Origin: an uncultured Chthonomonas sp.
Lineage (GTDB): Bacteria > Armatimonadota > Chthonomonadetes > Chthonomonadales > Chthonomonadaceae
Reading direction: 5' to 3'
Length of the DNA: 64,000 nucleotides
NCBI GenBank assembly: GCA_903859705.1
Contig: CAIONQ010000163.1
Location: forward strand, 1 to 64,000
Every line of letters begins with the position of its first letter. The first letter of the stretch is position 1. The notes under the pieces were generated by a model that was not told where the DNA came from, did no database searches, and worked only from the letters and a program-made list of their open reading frames with translations. The position numbers were made by a program, and so were the translations under genes. Of the stretch, positions 9,607 to 18,860 are shown piece by piece.

Positions 9607-9683
9607 AGTTGCGATGTGGGGGCATTCCACAAAAACATAAGATACATGGTACGGTTATTTCATAGGAACAGAGGAGTTCGAAT

Positions 9684-10868
9684 ATGGTTAACCGCCGCAT
9701 GTCAAAAGTTTTTGGTGTAATCACTATGGCGTCGCTGTGCGTGTTGGCATTGCCGGGCAACGCGAGCAGCAAGCCAATGGACCCAACCGATGCCACGAAG
9801 CCTCTTAAAGAGGTATTCAAAGGCAAGTTTCTCATCGGCACCACGCTCGATTTTCATGAGCTCCTGGGCCGCGCCCCGGAAGATACCGCCTTCGCACAAA
9901 AGCACTTTAATGCATTCACCTGTGGCAACAGCATGAAGCCGGATTTCACGCAGCCACAGGAGGGGCGGTTTACCTTTGAACAGGGCGATAAAATGGTGGA
10001 GCTTGCGGCGCAATGCGGTGCGGTTCCCATTGGCCACACCCTGGTGTGGCACTCTCAAACACCGGCATGGTTCTTTGCTGGCAAGCAGGGGCAGCCGCTG
10101 GATCGGGAAACGGCGCTATCCCGCATGCGCACCCACATTGCAACGGTAGTTGGCCACTTTAAAGGCAAAGTAAAACAGTGGGATGTTGTTAACGAGGCCA
10201 TCAGCGATGCGCCCAACGAATATCTGCGGCCATCCCCATGGCAAAAAGCGATTGGGGACGATTTCATCGCAGAAGCATTTCGTGCCGCCCATGCCGCTGA
10301 CCCTGCAGCCCTGCTTACCTACAACGATTACAACATAGAAATGGGCTACAAGCGCGGAAAAACACTGCGGCTTCTGAAGTCGTTACTGGATCAAAAAGTG
10401 CCGATACATGCTGTGGGAATTCAGGCACACTGGCGCCTTGGCAGCGTTAACTTACCTGAGATAGAGAAGGCTATTCAGGATTTCTCTGGCCTCGGCCTGA
10501 GGGTTATGTTTACGGAGCTGGATCTCGGCGTGCTTCCAACCCGCTATCAGGGTGCCGATGTTAGCCATCAGGAATCCCTCACCCTCGAGCAGCGCGCAGC
10601 GATAGATCCGTACAAGGCTGGCCTCCCGGATGATGTGGCGAAAAAGCAGGCAGAGGCTTACCGGCAGATATTTGACCTGTTTATGAAGTACCGCAGTAAA
10701 ATAGAACGCGTAACCTTCTGGGGATCCTATGATGCCGAGAGCTGGCTAAACAACTTCCCCATTCGGGGCCGAACAGACTATCCGCTGCTATTCAACAGGC
10801 AGCGAAAGCCCAAGCCCGCGTACTTTGCTGTGGTTGAAGCTGCATCCGAAACGCATAAAGGAGAGTAG
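9684..10868 (+). CDS. Endo-1,4-beta-xylanase, glycoside hydrolase family 10
   Basis: 394 aa, with a signal peptide (to about residue 28) and a single GH10 (beta/alpha)8 barrel. Family motifs are present: HTLVWHSQTPAWF at 118-130, acid/base E171 in WDVVNEA, and nucleophile E278 in FTELD. The aglycone-side tryptophan near the C-terminus is kept in VTFWGSYDAESW. It hydrolyses internal xylan bonds outside the cytoplasm with retention of configuration (established for the family). No carbohydrate-binding module is attached. GAGGAG precedes the ATG. It is the first gene of a coupled trio with the esterase at 10872 and the propeller protein at 11801. Confidence 0.95.
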   Translation: MVNRRMSKVFGVITMASLCVLALPGNASSKPMDPTDATKPLKEVFKGKFLIGTTLDFHELLGRAPEDTAFAQKHFNAFTCGNSMKPDFTQPQEGRFTFEQGDKMVELAAQCGAVPIGHTLVWHSQTPAWFFAGKQGQPLDRETALSRMRTHIATVVGHFKGKVKQWDVVNEAISDAPNEYLRPSPWQKAIGDDFIAEAFRAAHAADPAALLTYNDYNIEMGYKRGKTLRLLKSLLDQKVPIHAVGIQAHWRLGSVNLPEIEKAIQDFSGLGLRVMFTELDLGVLPTRYQGADVSHQESLTLEQRAAIDPYKAGLPDDVAKKQAEAYRQIFDLFMKYRSKIERVTFWGSYDAESWLNNFPIRGRTDYPLLFNRQRKPKPAYFAVVEAASETHKGE

Positions 10869-10871
10869 GGG

Positions 10872-11801
10872 ATGAAACTAACAACACTGCCTGCACTGGC
10901 TGCCATGGTTTGTTGCCTGGGGGGCGCCCACGCCCAAACACCTCCGCCACCGCCCACCGATAAGAAACCTGTTTCCTCAGAACCGAAAGGTGCTGCGCCA
11001 GGTTTTACCGCCGTCAAGCTCAATGCAGATGATGTTCAGAACTTCCCAGAGCCGCCTGCGGATATTGCCGCCAATCGGGAGGTGCCGCATGGTAAGCTGG
11101 AGATGGTGGAGTACGAATCTAAATCGGTAGGCACCAAACGCAAGCTGCAGGTATACACGCCGCCTGGCTACACCACAGATAAGAAGTACCCGGTGCTCTA
11201 CCTGCTTCATGGCATTGGTGGTGACGAAACAGAGTGGCAGCGCTTCGCAACGCCGGGCACCCTGTTAGATAACCTGTTGGCGGCCAGCAAAGCGGTGCCG
11301 ATGATTATAGTTATGCCCAACGGCCGAGCGCAAAAAAACGACCGTGCCGAAGGTAATGTGTTTGCATCGGCGCCCGCATTCGCGGCCTTTGAAGAAGATC
11401 TGCTGGGATCTGTAGTCCCATTTATAGATGGCAAGTATTCGGCGCTAACCGATGCGGATCATCGCGGCCTCGCCGGTCTCTCAATGGGTGGCGGGCAATC
11501 ACTCAATTTTGGCCTATCACATCTCGACCGTTTTGCCTGGATAGGCGGCTTCTCTTCGGCGCCCAACACAAAACCCGCGGCTAAACTCCTGCCAGATGCC
11601 GCCGCAGCAAAATCAAAAATAAAGCTGCTGTGGCTATCCTGCGGCAATAAAGATGGGCTGCTGCACATCAGTCAGGATGTTCATGCCTACCTCAAAGAGA
11701 AAGGCGTGGCACACGTGTGGAACGTCGATAGCCATGCGCATGATCCAACAGAGTGGAAGAACAATCTGTGGCACTTTATGCAGAAGGTATTTCAGCCCTG
11801 A
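10872..11801 (+). CDS. Secreted esterase, CE1/esterase D family
   Basis: 309 aa, with a signal peptide ending near AHAQ (residue 22), a proline-rich linker and an alpha/beta-hydrolase domain. Catalytic residues are readable: nucleophile S204 in GLSMGG, acid probably D261 (GNKD) and base H290. The YLLHGIGGDETEW segment forms the oxyanion strand. Family members release feruloyl or acetyl groups from xylan. That fits the xylanase ending three bases upstream, although the exact acyl group is inference. The stop codon overlaps the next start by one base (TGATG). Confidence 0.9.
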   Translation: MKLTTLPALAAMVCCLGGAHAQTPPPPPTDKKPVSSEPKGAAPGFTAVKLNADDVQNFPEPPADIAANREVPHGKLEMVEYESKSVGTKRKLQVYTPPGYTTDKKYPVLYLLHGIGGDETEWQRFATPGTLLDNLLAASKAVPMIIVMPNGRAQKNDRAEGNVFASAPAFAAFEEDLLGSVVPFIDGKYSALTDADHRGLAGLSMGGGQSLNFGLSHLDRFAWIGGFSSAPNTKPAAKLLPDAAAAKSKIKLLWLSCGNKDGLLHISQDVHAYLKEKGVAHVWNVDSHAHDPTEWKNNLWHFMQKVFQP

Positions 11802-12847
11802 TGCAAGAGCGCGCGGCTGGTAATCACTCGGGAAAATCCAAACGCAGAGCTGCCTGCTGGGCACTGATCATCGCTGTTGTGCTGATTGCTAGTGCCTCCA
11901 GCTGGCTTCGCACTTTGCCGCCAAACCTTATGAGCAAGGCTACGCTAATCGGCACGTTTCCAGAAGATCTGGATTCGGTGGATTGTGAATATGCCCTGCT
12001 CTCTGGTAGCTCCACGCTGCTGATAGAGCGCAGAACCACCTACACAATATCTATCGCTTCTGATTATGGGAGGCGCATGGAGCCCGCAGGCAAGCTCACA
12101 GCCATTGTAAACGACTATCCGGATGGGGCCAGGTTTCCATTCGTCTCACCGGATAACAAGTGGATTGGCTGGTACTCTGATGGAGATATTCTGGTAACCA
12201 GCACAGATGGTGAGCGGCACTTTACGGTTCCGCAAAACGATAGAGCACCCTATACCTGGTCGGCAGATAGCACTGCAGTTCTCCAAACGTATTGCCATCG
12301 CAAATCCAACATCCTGGATCGCATTGTATCCACAGCTGTCGCCCCACAGCATCAAAAAACCATTGTTAAAACATCTCCAGGGCACCGAGAAAGTAACTCC
12401 CGGGGAGATGTTATATGGGATGGCAAAACGGCCCTCTACGTGCAGTGTGTAGGCCCAGAGCTGCAGGTAGACACCGCGAGCCTGAGCTCAAAAACTCCGG
12501 ATAAAAGGCTGCTAACTGTAGCGGTTCCGGGATGCCTTGAGGTATCTCAACCAGTGCCATCACCGGATGCAAAAAAGCTGGCACTCATCGCAGTCGGGAA
12601 AAGCAAGCCGGGCGTGTTCCGATGGTTAAGCAAAATTTCGCCCTGGTTACATCAAGGTAGCCCGGTTTTTGTCTCGTTATGGACAGTCAATATGGATGGC
12701 ACGCATCTTAAAGAGGTGGGAAGAGCATACGGAGCCAATGAACTGGATCTGGATAGCACAGATCTCGTCACCGATCTCCGTTGGAGCCCGGACGGCAAAT
12801 ACATCGGCTTCCGCCACCTGTCGCATGTATACACAGTGCCTGGATAG
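11801..12847 (+). CDS. Membrane-anchored TolB-like beta-propeller protein
   Basis: 348 aa from the ATG that overlaps the esterase stop; an upstream ATG at 11753 is possible but overlaps more. One transmembrane helix lies near residues 17-37 after a basic stretch (KSKRR). The rest is beta-rich with WD40/TolB-type blades such as VSPDNKWIGWYSDGDI and LRWSPDGKYIGF. It is probably tethered to the cytoplasmic membrane with the propeller outside. Translational coupling suggests it serves the xylan-degrading pair, for example as a sensor or scaffold, but nothing in the sequence shows that role. Confidence 0.6.
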   Translation: MQERAAGNHSGKSKRRAACWALIIAVVLIASASSWLRTLPPNLMSKATLIGTFPEDLDSVDCEYALLSGSSTLLIERRTTYTISIASDYGRRMEPAGKLTAIVNDYPDGARFPFVSPDNKWIGWYSDGDILVTSTDGERHFTVPQNDRAPYTWSADSTAVLQTYCHRKSNILDRIVSTAVAPQHQKTIVKTSPGHRESNSRGDVIWDGKTALYVQCVGPELQVDTASLSSKTPDKRLLTVAVPGCLEVSQPVPSPDAKKLALIAVGKSKPGVFRWLSKISPWLHQGSPVFVSLWTVNMDGTHLKEVGRAYGANELDLDSTDLVTDLRWSPDGKYIGFRHLSHVYTVPG

Positions 12848-13000
12848 TGCGAGTGTGTTCCACACGGGGCTGGGTGATGGGGTCGGTAATTGCCAACCCC
12901 GTGTGCGAGGGCGGCATTGGCACTCGCTGCCAGGGCTATCGCCCTTCGCTATCGCGCACGGCCCCGTTGGGGCTCCAATTAAATTACCTGAGGATCAAAC
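12848..13000. other. Intergenic region with two GC-rich hairpins
   Basis: CACACGGGG (12861-12869) and CCCCGTGTG (12897-12905) are perfect arms around a 27-base loop. GCCCC-GTT-GGGGC follows at 12961-12973. Neither has a clean T-run, so a terminator function for the xylanase operon is only possible. GAGGA at 12991 is the ribosome site of the next gene. Confidence 0.35.
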
Positions 13001-13228
13001 ATGAAAACTGGCCATTCCGTGGAGAGAGCCACCTTTGGATATTACCTGGCCGCTTTATCTGGCCTGGTTACACTGATATCTGCCAGTTTCTTTACTGTAA
13101 AACAGGGGTCTTTTTGGAAAGGGGCTGTGCCTTCCCAATTAAACAGCATCACCCTGGGGATAATCTGCCTGGTGTTTGGCCTCTTACTGGCGTGGTTGGC
13201 TTGTAAGGAATTTAAGCATAGCAAATAA
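13001..13228 (+). CDS. Small two-helix membrane protein
   Basis: 75 aa with two hydrophobic helices (about residues 14-32 and 48-67), a short loop between them and a basic C-terminal tail (CKEFKHSK). GAGGAT precedes the ATG by seven bases, which makes it a likely real gene despite its size. It converges on the membrane-protein gene that ends at 13250. I do not recognise a family. Confidence 0.6.
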   Translation: MKTGHSVERATFGYYLAALSGLVTLISASFFTVKQGSFWKGAVPSQLNSITLGIICLVFGLLLAWLACKEFKHSK

Positions 13229-13249
13229 GCGCACCAGCGCCGGCAGGCA

Positions 13250-13918
13250 CTACTCCTCTTTCTCAGCCGGGTCTTTCCACTCTCTGGCAAGCACCCGTCG
13301 ATGGTGTTCCTGGGCACGTAATTTGGTAAGGTCTTCGGAATCTCCCGGTAAGTCCAGCGCCTCTTCTGTTTCCGATTCCACTATGGCGCGGGCATAAACG
13401 GCCGCAAGCAGCGCCGCTGTTCCGGTTATTAGCATCATCACACTTTGCCACGAGTGCAGCTTTACAAAATTGATGTATCCCGTTCCAAAAAAGTACAGAG
13501 ATGCCCCGGCAAAGTAGCAGCGCCTGGCAAGTACTGTGCCGGGAAAGAAGCTCTCACCGGCAGCCGCGGCCAGGGTAAGCAGGGATATGGCGGCCAGTGC
13601 AATCGTGCGAAGTGCAGGATAGATGCCGGTGCGGATGCTTGCTGGCAGGCCCATTGTAAAAAAGATATCCCGGGCGGCGAGGCAAGATACGCCGTAGCAA
13701 AGTGTAATAATCACAATGCGGCGCATCTTTACATGCAGCAAACATCCAACTATCGCAAACAAAAACAGCAGGAATGCTGTTTCATGCGTGGCTGTCCAGG
13801 TCATTATCCGCTGGCTAAACAGTACGCACAACCCGGCAACCAATGGCGGCAGCACCCGTGCTGCCGGTCCATCAATTCTGCTGTTACGATTCAGTTGGCT
13901 AACGTACGGGCTGGCCAT
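13250..13918 (-). CDS. Polytopic membrane protein of unknown function
   Basis: 222 aa with about six hydrophobic helices and a charged cytoplasmic tail rich in E, R and D. Starts at 14008 and 13951 are open, but the ATG at 13918 has a perfect GGAGGA nine bases upstream, so I prefer it. The protein contains no catalytic motif I can name. It is divergent from zwf. Confidence 0.6.
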   Translation of the reverse strand: MASPYVSQLNRNSRIDGPAARVLPPLVAGLCVLFSQRIMTWTATHETAFLLFLFAIVGCLLHVKMRRIVIITLCYGVSCLAARDIFFTMGLPASIRTGIYPALRTIALAAISLLTLAAAAGESFFPGTVLARRCYFAGASLYFFGTGYINFVKLHSWQSVMMLITGTAALLAAVYARAIVESETEEALDLPGDSEDLTKLRAQEHHRRVLAREWKDPAEKEE

Positions 13919-14007
13919 TGCCCGCAATCCTCCGGTAATAGTAGTAGTCATGGCAAAAAACTGGTCGCCTTTTCCAGCCAGAGCCGCCACTCGGCTCCGG
14001 CACGGCA

Positions 14008-14026
14008 CACGCAGTCAACCTGCGTG
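14008..14026. repeat. Hairpin in the divergent region before zwf
   Basis: CACGCAG and CTGCGTG pair perfectly around TCAAC. A second hairpin, GAGCCG/CGGCTC, lies at 13981-13997. Both fall in the leader of the divergent membrane-protein gene or upstream of the zwf promoter. No function is evident. Confidence 0.35.
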
Positions 14027-14061
14027 GTGCTTTGCACCCTTGCACCTTTACGCCCATCAAG

Positions 14062-14090
14062 GCGACAATCGGGCATTCTTCAAGCATAAT
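14062..14090 (+). promoter_or_regulatory. Candidate zwf promoter
   Basis: GCGACA (14062-14067), 17 bases and CATAAT (14085-14090) match the sigma-70 consensus at 4 and 5 of 6 positions. The expected transcript start near 14097 leaves a leader of about 90 bases before zwf. Confidence 0.4.
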
Positions 14091-14185
14091 ATTCGGTATG
14101 AGAATGCGCAGACCTGCATTGCGCAACGCGCAGCGTAGATAATTCACCCTGTTTGCACTCCACATTTTATGGAAAGTTGGCACAA

Positions 14186-15829
14186 ATGTCGGATAACACG
14201 CTGAACTTGCAGAACCTCGGCAGCGCCTCAACGCTGTCTCGCAAATTGGAAGATGGTATTTCGTTTGTTATTTTCGGTGCGTCTGGTGATTTAACGCGCC
14301 GAAAACTCATCCCGGCTCTCTACAATCTTGCTTGCGGTGGGCTGCTGCCCGCAAAGTTCTCCGTGTTCGGTTTTGCCGTAACTCCCATGGATGATGATTC
14401 GTTTCGGGAGCAGATGCGGGCTGGTGTGCAGGAGAGCAAAGAAGCCAAGCCTTTCGATCCTAAAGTGTGGGATGCCTTCGCTGCCGGGTTGCACTATGTA
14501 ACCGCAGACTTTGTAGCCCCGGAAGGCTATCAAACCCTTGCCTCTCGCCTGGAGGAGGCAGAGAAGCGTGCGGGCAGAACGGGCAAACGTCTTTTCTACC
14601 TCGCAACCCCTCCTTCCTTTATGGCCGATATTGTGGCCCGCCTCGGCGAGCACGGCCTGGTAACTCCCACGGCAGCTCCCGGCGAAGGCTGGAGCCGTGT
14701 TGTTCTCGAAAAACCGTTTGGCAGAGACCTGAAATCGGCAATAGATCTGAACGCCTCCATCCATAAAGTGCTTCAGGAAGATCAGATTTACCGTATAGAT
14801 CACTACCTGGGCAAAGAAACGGTTCAGAACATTCTTGCATTCCGATTCGCAAACTCCATCATAGAGCCTATCTGGAATAGAAGATACATCGATCATGTGC
14901 AGATAACCGCGGGTGAGACACTGGGCGTTGAGCATCGGGGTGGCTACTATGAGCAGGCTGGCTGCCTCAGAGATATGTTCCAAAACCATCTTCTACAACT
15001 GCTGGCAACCGTTGCTATGGATCCGCCCGTGCGATATGGTGGCAGCAGCGTACGAGATCGCAAGGCAGATGTGCTGCACGCCATTGTGCCAATCAATCCA
15101 GAAAATCTGGCAGATATTGCCGTAAGGGGCCAGTATGGGCCCGGCCATATAAATGGCGTTGATGTGCCCGGTTACCGGCAGGAGGATGGCGTTTCGCCCC
15201 TATCCAACACCGAAACATTTGTGGCACTCAAACTGTTTGTGGATAACTGGCGCTGGGCTGATGTGCCCTTTTATATGCGCTCTGGCAAGCGGCTGCCCTC
15301 CAAGGTAACCGAAATCAATATCCAGTTTAAACGCGTTCCGCATCTCTTCTTCCAGCTTGGGGCGGATGATCAGATGGAAGCAAACACGCTTACCATTCGT
15401 ATACAACCAGATGAAGGTATTGCTCTGCGCTTCTGCGCCAAAATTCCCGGGCCAGAAATGCACCTGCGGCAGGTTCAGATGAACTTCTCTTACACCGATT
15501 CTTTCCAGGTAGAGCCCAGCACTGCATACGAAACACTGCTGCTGGATTCCATGGAGGGAGATCCTACCCTGTTTAACAGGGCAGATCAAGTGGAGAGCGC
15601 CTGGACCGCCATAGAGCCCCTTATCGATATCTGGAGCGCAACCGGGCCATTTCAGCCATTCCCCAACTATGCTGCCGGCACGTGGGGGCCATCCGCTTCG
15701 GATACACTGCTGGCACGGGATGGCCGTGCCTGGAAAAACTCGGCATCTACCGGCGTTAGCTCGGTTGTGCGCGTAGATTCGGAATGTCCCGCAATTATCG
15801 CGGGTGGCGAGGCAGGCAAGGGAGCTTAA
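14186..15829 (+). CDS. zwf: Glucose-6-phosphate 1-dehydrogenase
   Basis: 547 aa. It oxidises glucose 6-phosphate to 6-phosphogluconolactone with NADP+ or NAD+, the entry to the oxidative pentose phosphate pathway. The Rossmann motif GASGDLTRRKLIPALY lies near residue 31 and the active-site signature RIDHYLGKE is intact. WNRRYIDHVQIT and the substrate-binding KRLPSK are also present. At 547 residues it is somewhat longer than the common 490, mainly through an N-terminal leader of about 25 residues and a short tail. I chose the ATG with GGAAAG nine bases upstream over the TTG at 14153. The stop overlaps the next start by one base (TAATG). Confidence 0.97.
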   Translation: MSDNTLNLQNLGSASTLSRKLEDGISFVIFGASGDLTRRKLIPALYNLACGGLLPAKFSVFGFAVTPMDDDSFREQMRAGVQESKEAKPFDPKVWDAFAAGLHYVTADFVAPEGYQTLASRLEEAEKRAGRTGKRLFYLATPPSFMADIVARLGEHGLVTPTAAPGEGWSRVVLEKPFGRDLKSAIDLNASIHKVLQEDQIYRIDHYLGKETVQNILAFRFANSIIEPIWNRRYIDHVQITAGETLGVEHRGGYYEQAGCLRDMFQNHLLQLLATVAMDPPVRYGGSSVRDRKADVLHAIVPINPENLADIAVRGQYGPGHINGVDVPGYRQEDGVSPLSNTETFVALKLFVDNWRWADVPFYMRSGKRLPSKVTEINIQFKRVPHLFFQLGADDQMEANTLTIRIQPDEGIALRFCAKIPGPEMHLRQVQMNFSYTDSFQVEPSTAYETLLLDSMEGDPTLFNRADQVESAWTAIEPLIDIWSATGPFQPFPNYAAGTWGPSASDTLLARDGRAWKNSASTGVSSVVRVDSECPAIIAGGEAGKGA

Positions 15830-16650
15830 TGCAGACGGCTGCACCCAATACATCCGCACGCACCTTAACGGTGGTAACGCCAGAAAACGTAACGGTTACC
15901 TACCAGCTTGCAGGGGTAGTTACCCGAACCGGTGCCCTGATCATCGATATGTTGATTCAGGGGTTGCTGATTCTGGGCCTGAGCATTGTTGTTGATATGG
16001 TCCGTAACATCGGCTTCGGTGTGGACCATCTGGCTTCATTCTTCGGGTTTATTGCCTCATTTTGCGTTATGTTTGTGTACAGCATCTTTTTTGAGATGTT
16101 GTGGGGGGGCAGAACGCCCGGCAAACGTGTTTTCGGCTTGCGAGTAATCCGCGATGGGGGATACCCCATCAACATCACCGCAAGCTGCATCCGCAACATT
16201 CTGCGCTTTGCAGATCTGGGGGCGATCATTCTGCCATCTGGCCCACCACAGGTATTGTGGGGAGCCCCCGGGCTTATTAGCGTGTTTCTTAGCCCCCAAT
16301 ACAAACGTATTGGCGATTATGCTGCAGGCACGCTGGTTATTCACGAACGATCCGCATCGGCACTTGAACTGGGCGCTAACAGCCGCACCGTTTCTGCTGC
16401 AGCCGAGGCACTGGTGCCTCAAATCAGGAATATAGACAGGCTTACGCGCACCGATTACCGCGCCATTCGCCGTGTTCTGGCACGGCAAACAAAGCTGGAG
16501 CCCGCAATCCATGCCGGTATAAGCGAGTTTGTAGCCCGGCCAATTATTGAAAAACTGGAAATCAATTTCCAACCCGCTTATCAGATGCAGTACACAGACA
16601 TCCTGGAAGCCATAGAACAGCGCTACGCCGAGGAGTACGGCATCCTTTGA
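15829..16650 (+). CDS. RDD family integral membrane protein
   Basis: 273 aa. The first half carries the RDD domain: an RTGALIIDMLI helix with the conserved Arg and Asp, a second helix pair ending in a GGRTPGKRVFGLRV loop, and RIGDYAAGTLVI. That loop and final motif are typical of the family. The last 100 residues are a soluble, charged helical tail. RDD proteins are poorly understood; some have been linked to ion transport. The start overlaps the zwf stop and has AAGGGAG upstream; the end overlaps the next gene by four bases. This makes a tight zwf operon, but a functional link to glucose-6-phosphate is not shown. Confidence 0.85.
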   Translation: MQTAAPNTSARTLTVVTPENVTVTYQLAGVVTRTGALIIDMLIQGLLILGLSIVVDMVRNIGFGVDHLASFFGFIASFCVMFVYSIFFEMLWGGRTPGKRVFGLRVIRDGGYPINITASCIRNILRFADLGAIILPSGPPQVLWGAPGLISVFLSPQYKRIGDYAAGTLVIHERSASALELGANSRTVSAAAEALVPQIRNIDRLTRTDYRAIRRVLARQTKLEPAIHAGISEFVARPIIEKLEINFQPAYQMQYTDILEAIEQRYAEEYGIL

Positions 16651-18860
16651 CAGATCTGCCCGAGCCTTCCCTTCAGGAGCCTGGCCCCACCGCTCCCCAA
16701 CCGGCACCCGTGCCTGTTGCTCTGCCAATGCCCGCTACCCACCAGTTTCGCGCAGCACTGCTGTGCGGTGCCCTGTTTGCGGCTGCCGGCCTGCTTACCG
16801 CACTGCGCGCTTTTGCAGACCGAGTTTTGCCGCACATTGTTGTTCCCGCAAACTCGCTGGTGTTCAGGGATATCCTGGATGGCCGCCCAATCCAGAAAGT
16901 GCTTAACTGGTATCAAACCTCTGTGCCGTTGCTGGTAGATGTAAGAGATCTGCATCCAGCGTTTGTTATCACCATTGGCGTTTTGCTTGCTTTCGCGCTC
17001 GGCATAGCAAGCATTGCGGTGCTAAACCCAACATTCAGGCCAGTTAGCCGCTCACATTCAGGCGACAAACAAGAGCCGCAGCAGGAAGCTGATTCGGGTT
17101 CTGCCCTCAGCTCACGTTTACGAAACCGCGCTGAGACGCTGATTCATATAGATAGAGTGCACCTGGATCAGGCACTGAGAGTGTTGATTGTTTGTGGATT
17201 GCCAGTTCTGGCCATATGGCTGCTTACCGGCACATTTGGCCTCAGCCCGATTATTGCTGGGGGCGGCGGCGAAGCCGGTGCCATGCGCCGAGAACTGTTG
17301 CGTTACGTTGCTCTGGGGGTTGGGTTGTTTGCCGGATACAGCATCAAAGGCGTTGCCGGCAGGTTTGGAATACTAACCCAGGCATACCTTAACGATGATG
17401 CCGCTACGCCGGGCCGGCCGGGTTTGCTTCCATCAGAAACCTGGAAGGCCGCATGTGCAGGCATTATGTTCGGGTTGGGGCTTATGCTTGTTCAGTCGCA
17501 AACCCTGGAACTGCCTTCCGAAAAGCTGCTGTTAATTTTCCATCGGCTTGGCACATTCAACTCCGATCACCTGAGCTATGTTCTGCGGCCCTATTTTCTA
17601 TCGGTAGCCATCAGCTGGTTCTGCATGGGCCTACTACTCTATGCATTGGGCAGGCCAGGTGTCCCGATGGCGCGCCGCGCGATCATGCTTGTTCCTGTGG
17701 GCCTCGGGCTGGCAATTCTACCCTCTATTCGCCACCCACTGGCAATGGAAGTACTGGTAAAGCGCTTTGATGCCACTCCAGAACTGCTGGCCAATGCGCC
17801 CGTTCCTGATTCTCGCCGCCCCGGCGGGCTATCGCCGGTTGGGCCAGAGGTGGGGGAGGCGCTGGCTAAGCAAACCGGATTAGATACGATTGCCAAACGT
17901 AAACCAGATACCCACGATATGGTGGTATTTCACCCCAGTGGTGGGTTTCAGGTAGAAACCACCAATGTAACGGATGATGGCGTTATCGCTGATCCCTTAA
18001 AGGCCCCAAAAGCACTTGCCTTCTTAAAGCAGCGTAACTATCAGAGTGCGCTTTCGTGGTGTGCGGTTAAGACGCTGTTCAACTCCGCCAACTGCGAGTT
18101 TAACAACACGGCCGCCATCAAGACCGGGCTAATGGATATGGAGCGCACACCCCATATGGCCGATCTGGGCGATACAGTGCGCAATCTGCTTGCCATCTGC
18201 CCCGCCACGCCAGAAAACCTGGCACTCCTGCGCGAATATGCCGATGAGAGCAAGTTCGCGGTGGATTCCAGAAATGCAAGCAAACTATTGGGCACTCTGT
18301 TTCGGCGGTTTGGCGAAGTGAAACAAGCGGAGAAGTGGTACAAACGGGCAGATATGCCCGCCAGCTTTATGGCAAAGTTCCACTCAGAACGCCCACTGTT
18401 CCACGCAGGGGCAGTGCGCGGCAGATTCACCTGGAACGGGCAGCCCCTGGCAGGCATACAAGTAGCTGTGGTGCCGCGACGGCTCAATGGCCTCCCACGC
18501 GATATGGAGCCTCAGCTGTTAACGTATGATCGCGAGCTCGTGTCTTCGGTACCAGAGATAAGCCCGTACTACTCGCTGTACCATCCGCGCCCATTTCGGC
18601 TGCGCTGGATTGTGGGTGGCACACGTACCACATCAGACGGCAGGTTTGAAATAAACGCATTAACAGAGGGCGAGTACTACCTGGTGTGCACTCTGCCCTC
18701 CAATATTCACCTCAATCTGCCAGTGGATAGAGATCTGGTGGTGCAGGGTTCACCCAGGGCATTTACCCTCAGCTATGCCTCTGGCACCATCAATGTGGGT
18801 ACAGTTGGCTTCAGCCTTCCCTCGCAGCCACTTTCTGGTTCCACTGCTCGCAGCCGCTAA
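16647..18860 (+). CDS. Large polytopic membrane protein with C-terminal carboxypeptidase-regulatory-like domain
   Basis: 737 aa from a TTG that overlaps the RDD stop (TTGA), with GAGGAG upstream. After a proline-rich N-terminus there are about seven hydrophobic helices (near 34-55, 104-126, 178-196, 216-236, 268-286, 316-335 and 344-360). A soluble region with TPR-like helices follows (FGEVKQAEKWYKRA), then a beta-sandwich at about 605-720. That sandwich resembles carboxypeptidase-regulatory/CarboxypepD_reg domains (GRFTWNGQPLAGIQVAVV, SDGRFEINALTEGEYYLVC). No enzyme motif is visible. Its last 50 bases are shared with the convergent gene at 18811. Confidence 0.7.
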   Translation: MTDLPEPSLQEPGPTAPQPAPVPVALPMPATHQFRAALLCGALFAAAGLLTALRAFADRVLPHIVVPANSLVFRDILDGRPIQKVLNWYQTSVPLLVDVRDLHPAFVITIGVLLAFALGIASIAVLNPTFRPVSRSHSGDKQEPQQEADSGSALSSRLRNRAETLIHIDRVHLDQALRVLIVCGLPVLAIWLLTGTFGLSPIIAGGGGEAGAMRRELLRYVALGVGLFAGYSIKGVAGRFGILTQAYLNDDAATPGRPGLLPSETWKAACAGIMFGLGLMLVQSQTLELPSEKLLLIFHRLGTFNSDHLSYVLRPYFLSVAISWFCMGLLLYALGRPGVPMARRAIMLVPVGLGLAILPSIRHPLAMEVLVKRFDATPELLANAPVPDSRRPGGLSPVGPEVGEALAKQTGLDTIAKRKPDTHDMVVFHPSGGFQVETTNVTDDGVIADPLKAPKALAFLKQRNYQSALSWCAVKTLFNSANCEFNNTAAIKTGLMDMERTPHMADLGDTVRNLLAICPATPENLALLREYADESKFAVDSRNASKLLGTLFRRFGEVKQAEKWYKRADMPASFMAKFHSERPLFHAGAVRGRFTWNGQPLAGIQVAVVPRRLNGLPRDMEPQLLTYDRELVSSVPEISPYYSLYHPRPFRLRWIVGGTRTTSDGRFEINALTEGEYYLVCTLPSNIHLNLPVDRDLVVQGSPRAFTLSYASGTINVGTVGFSLPSQPLSGSTARSR

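Noticed and set aside
16647-16650. ATG start for the large membrane protein
   Set aside because: The first ATG is far inside the reading frame; the overlapping TTG has GAGGAG upstream and covers the whole protein.
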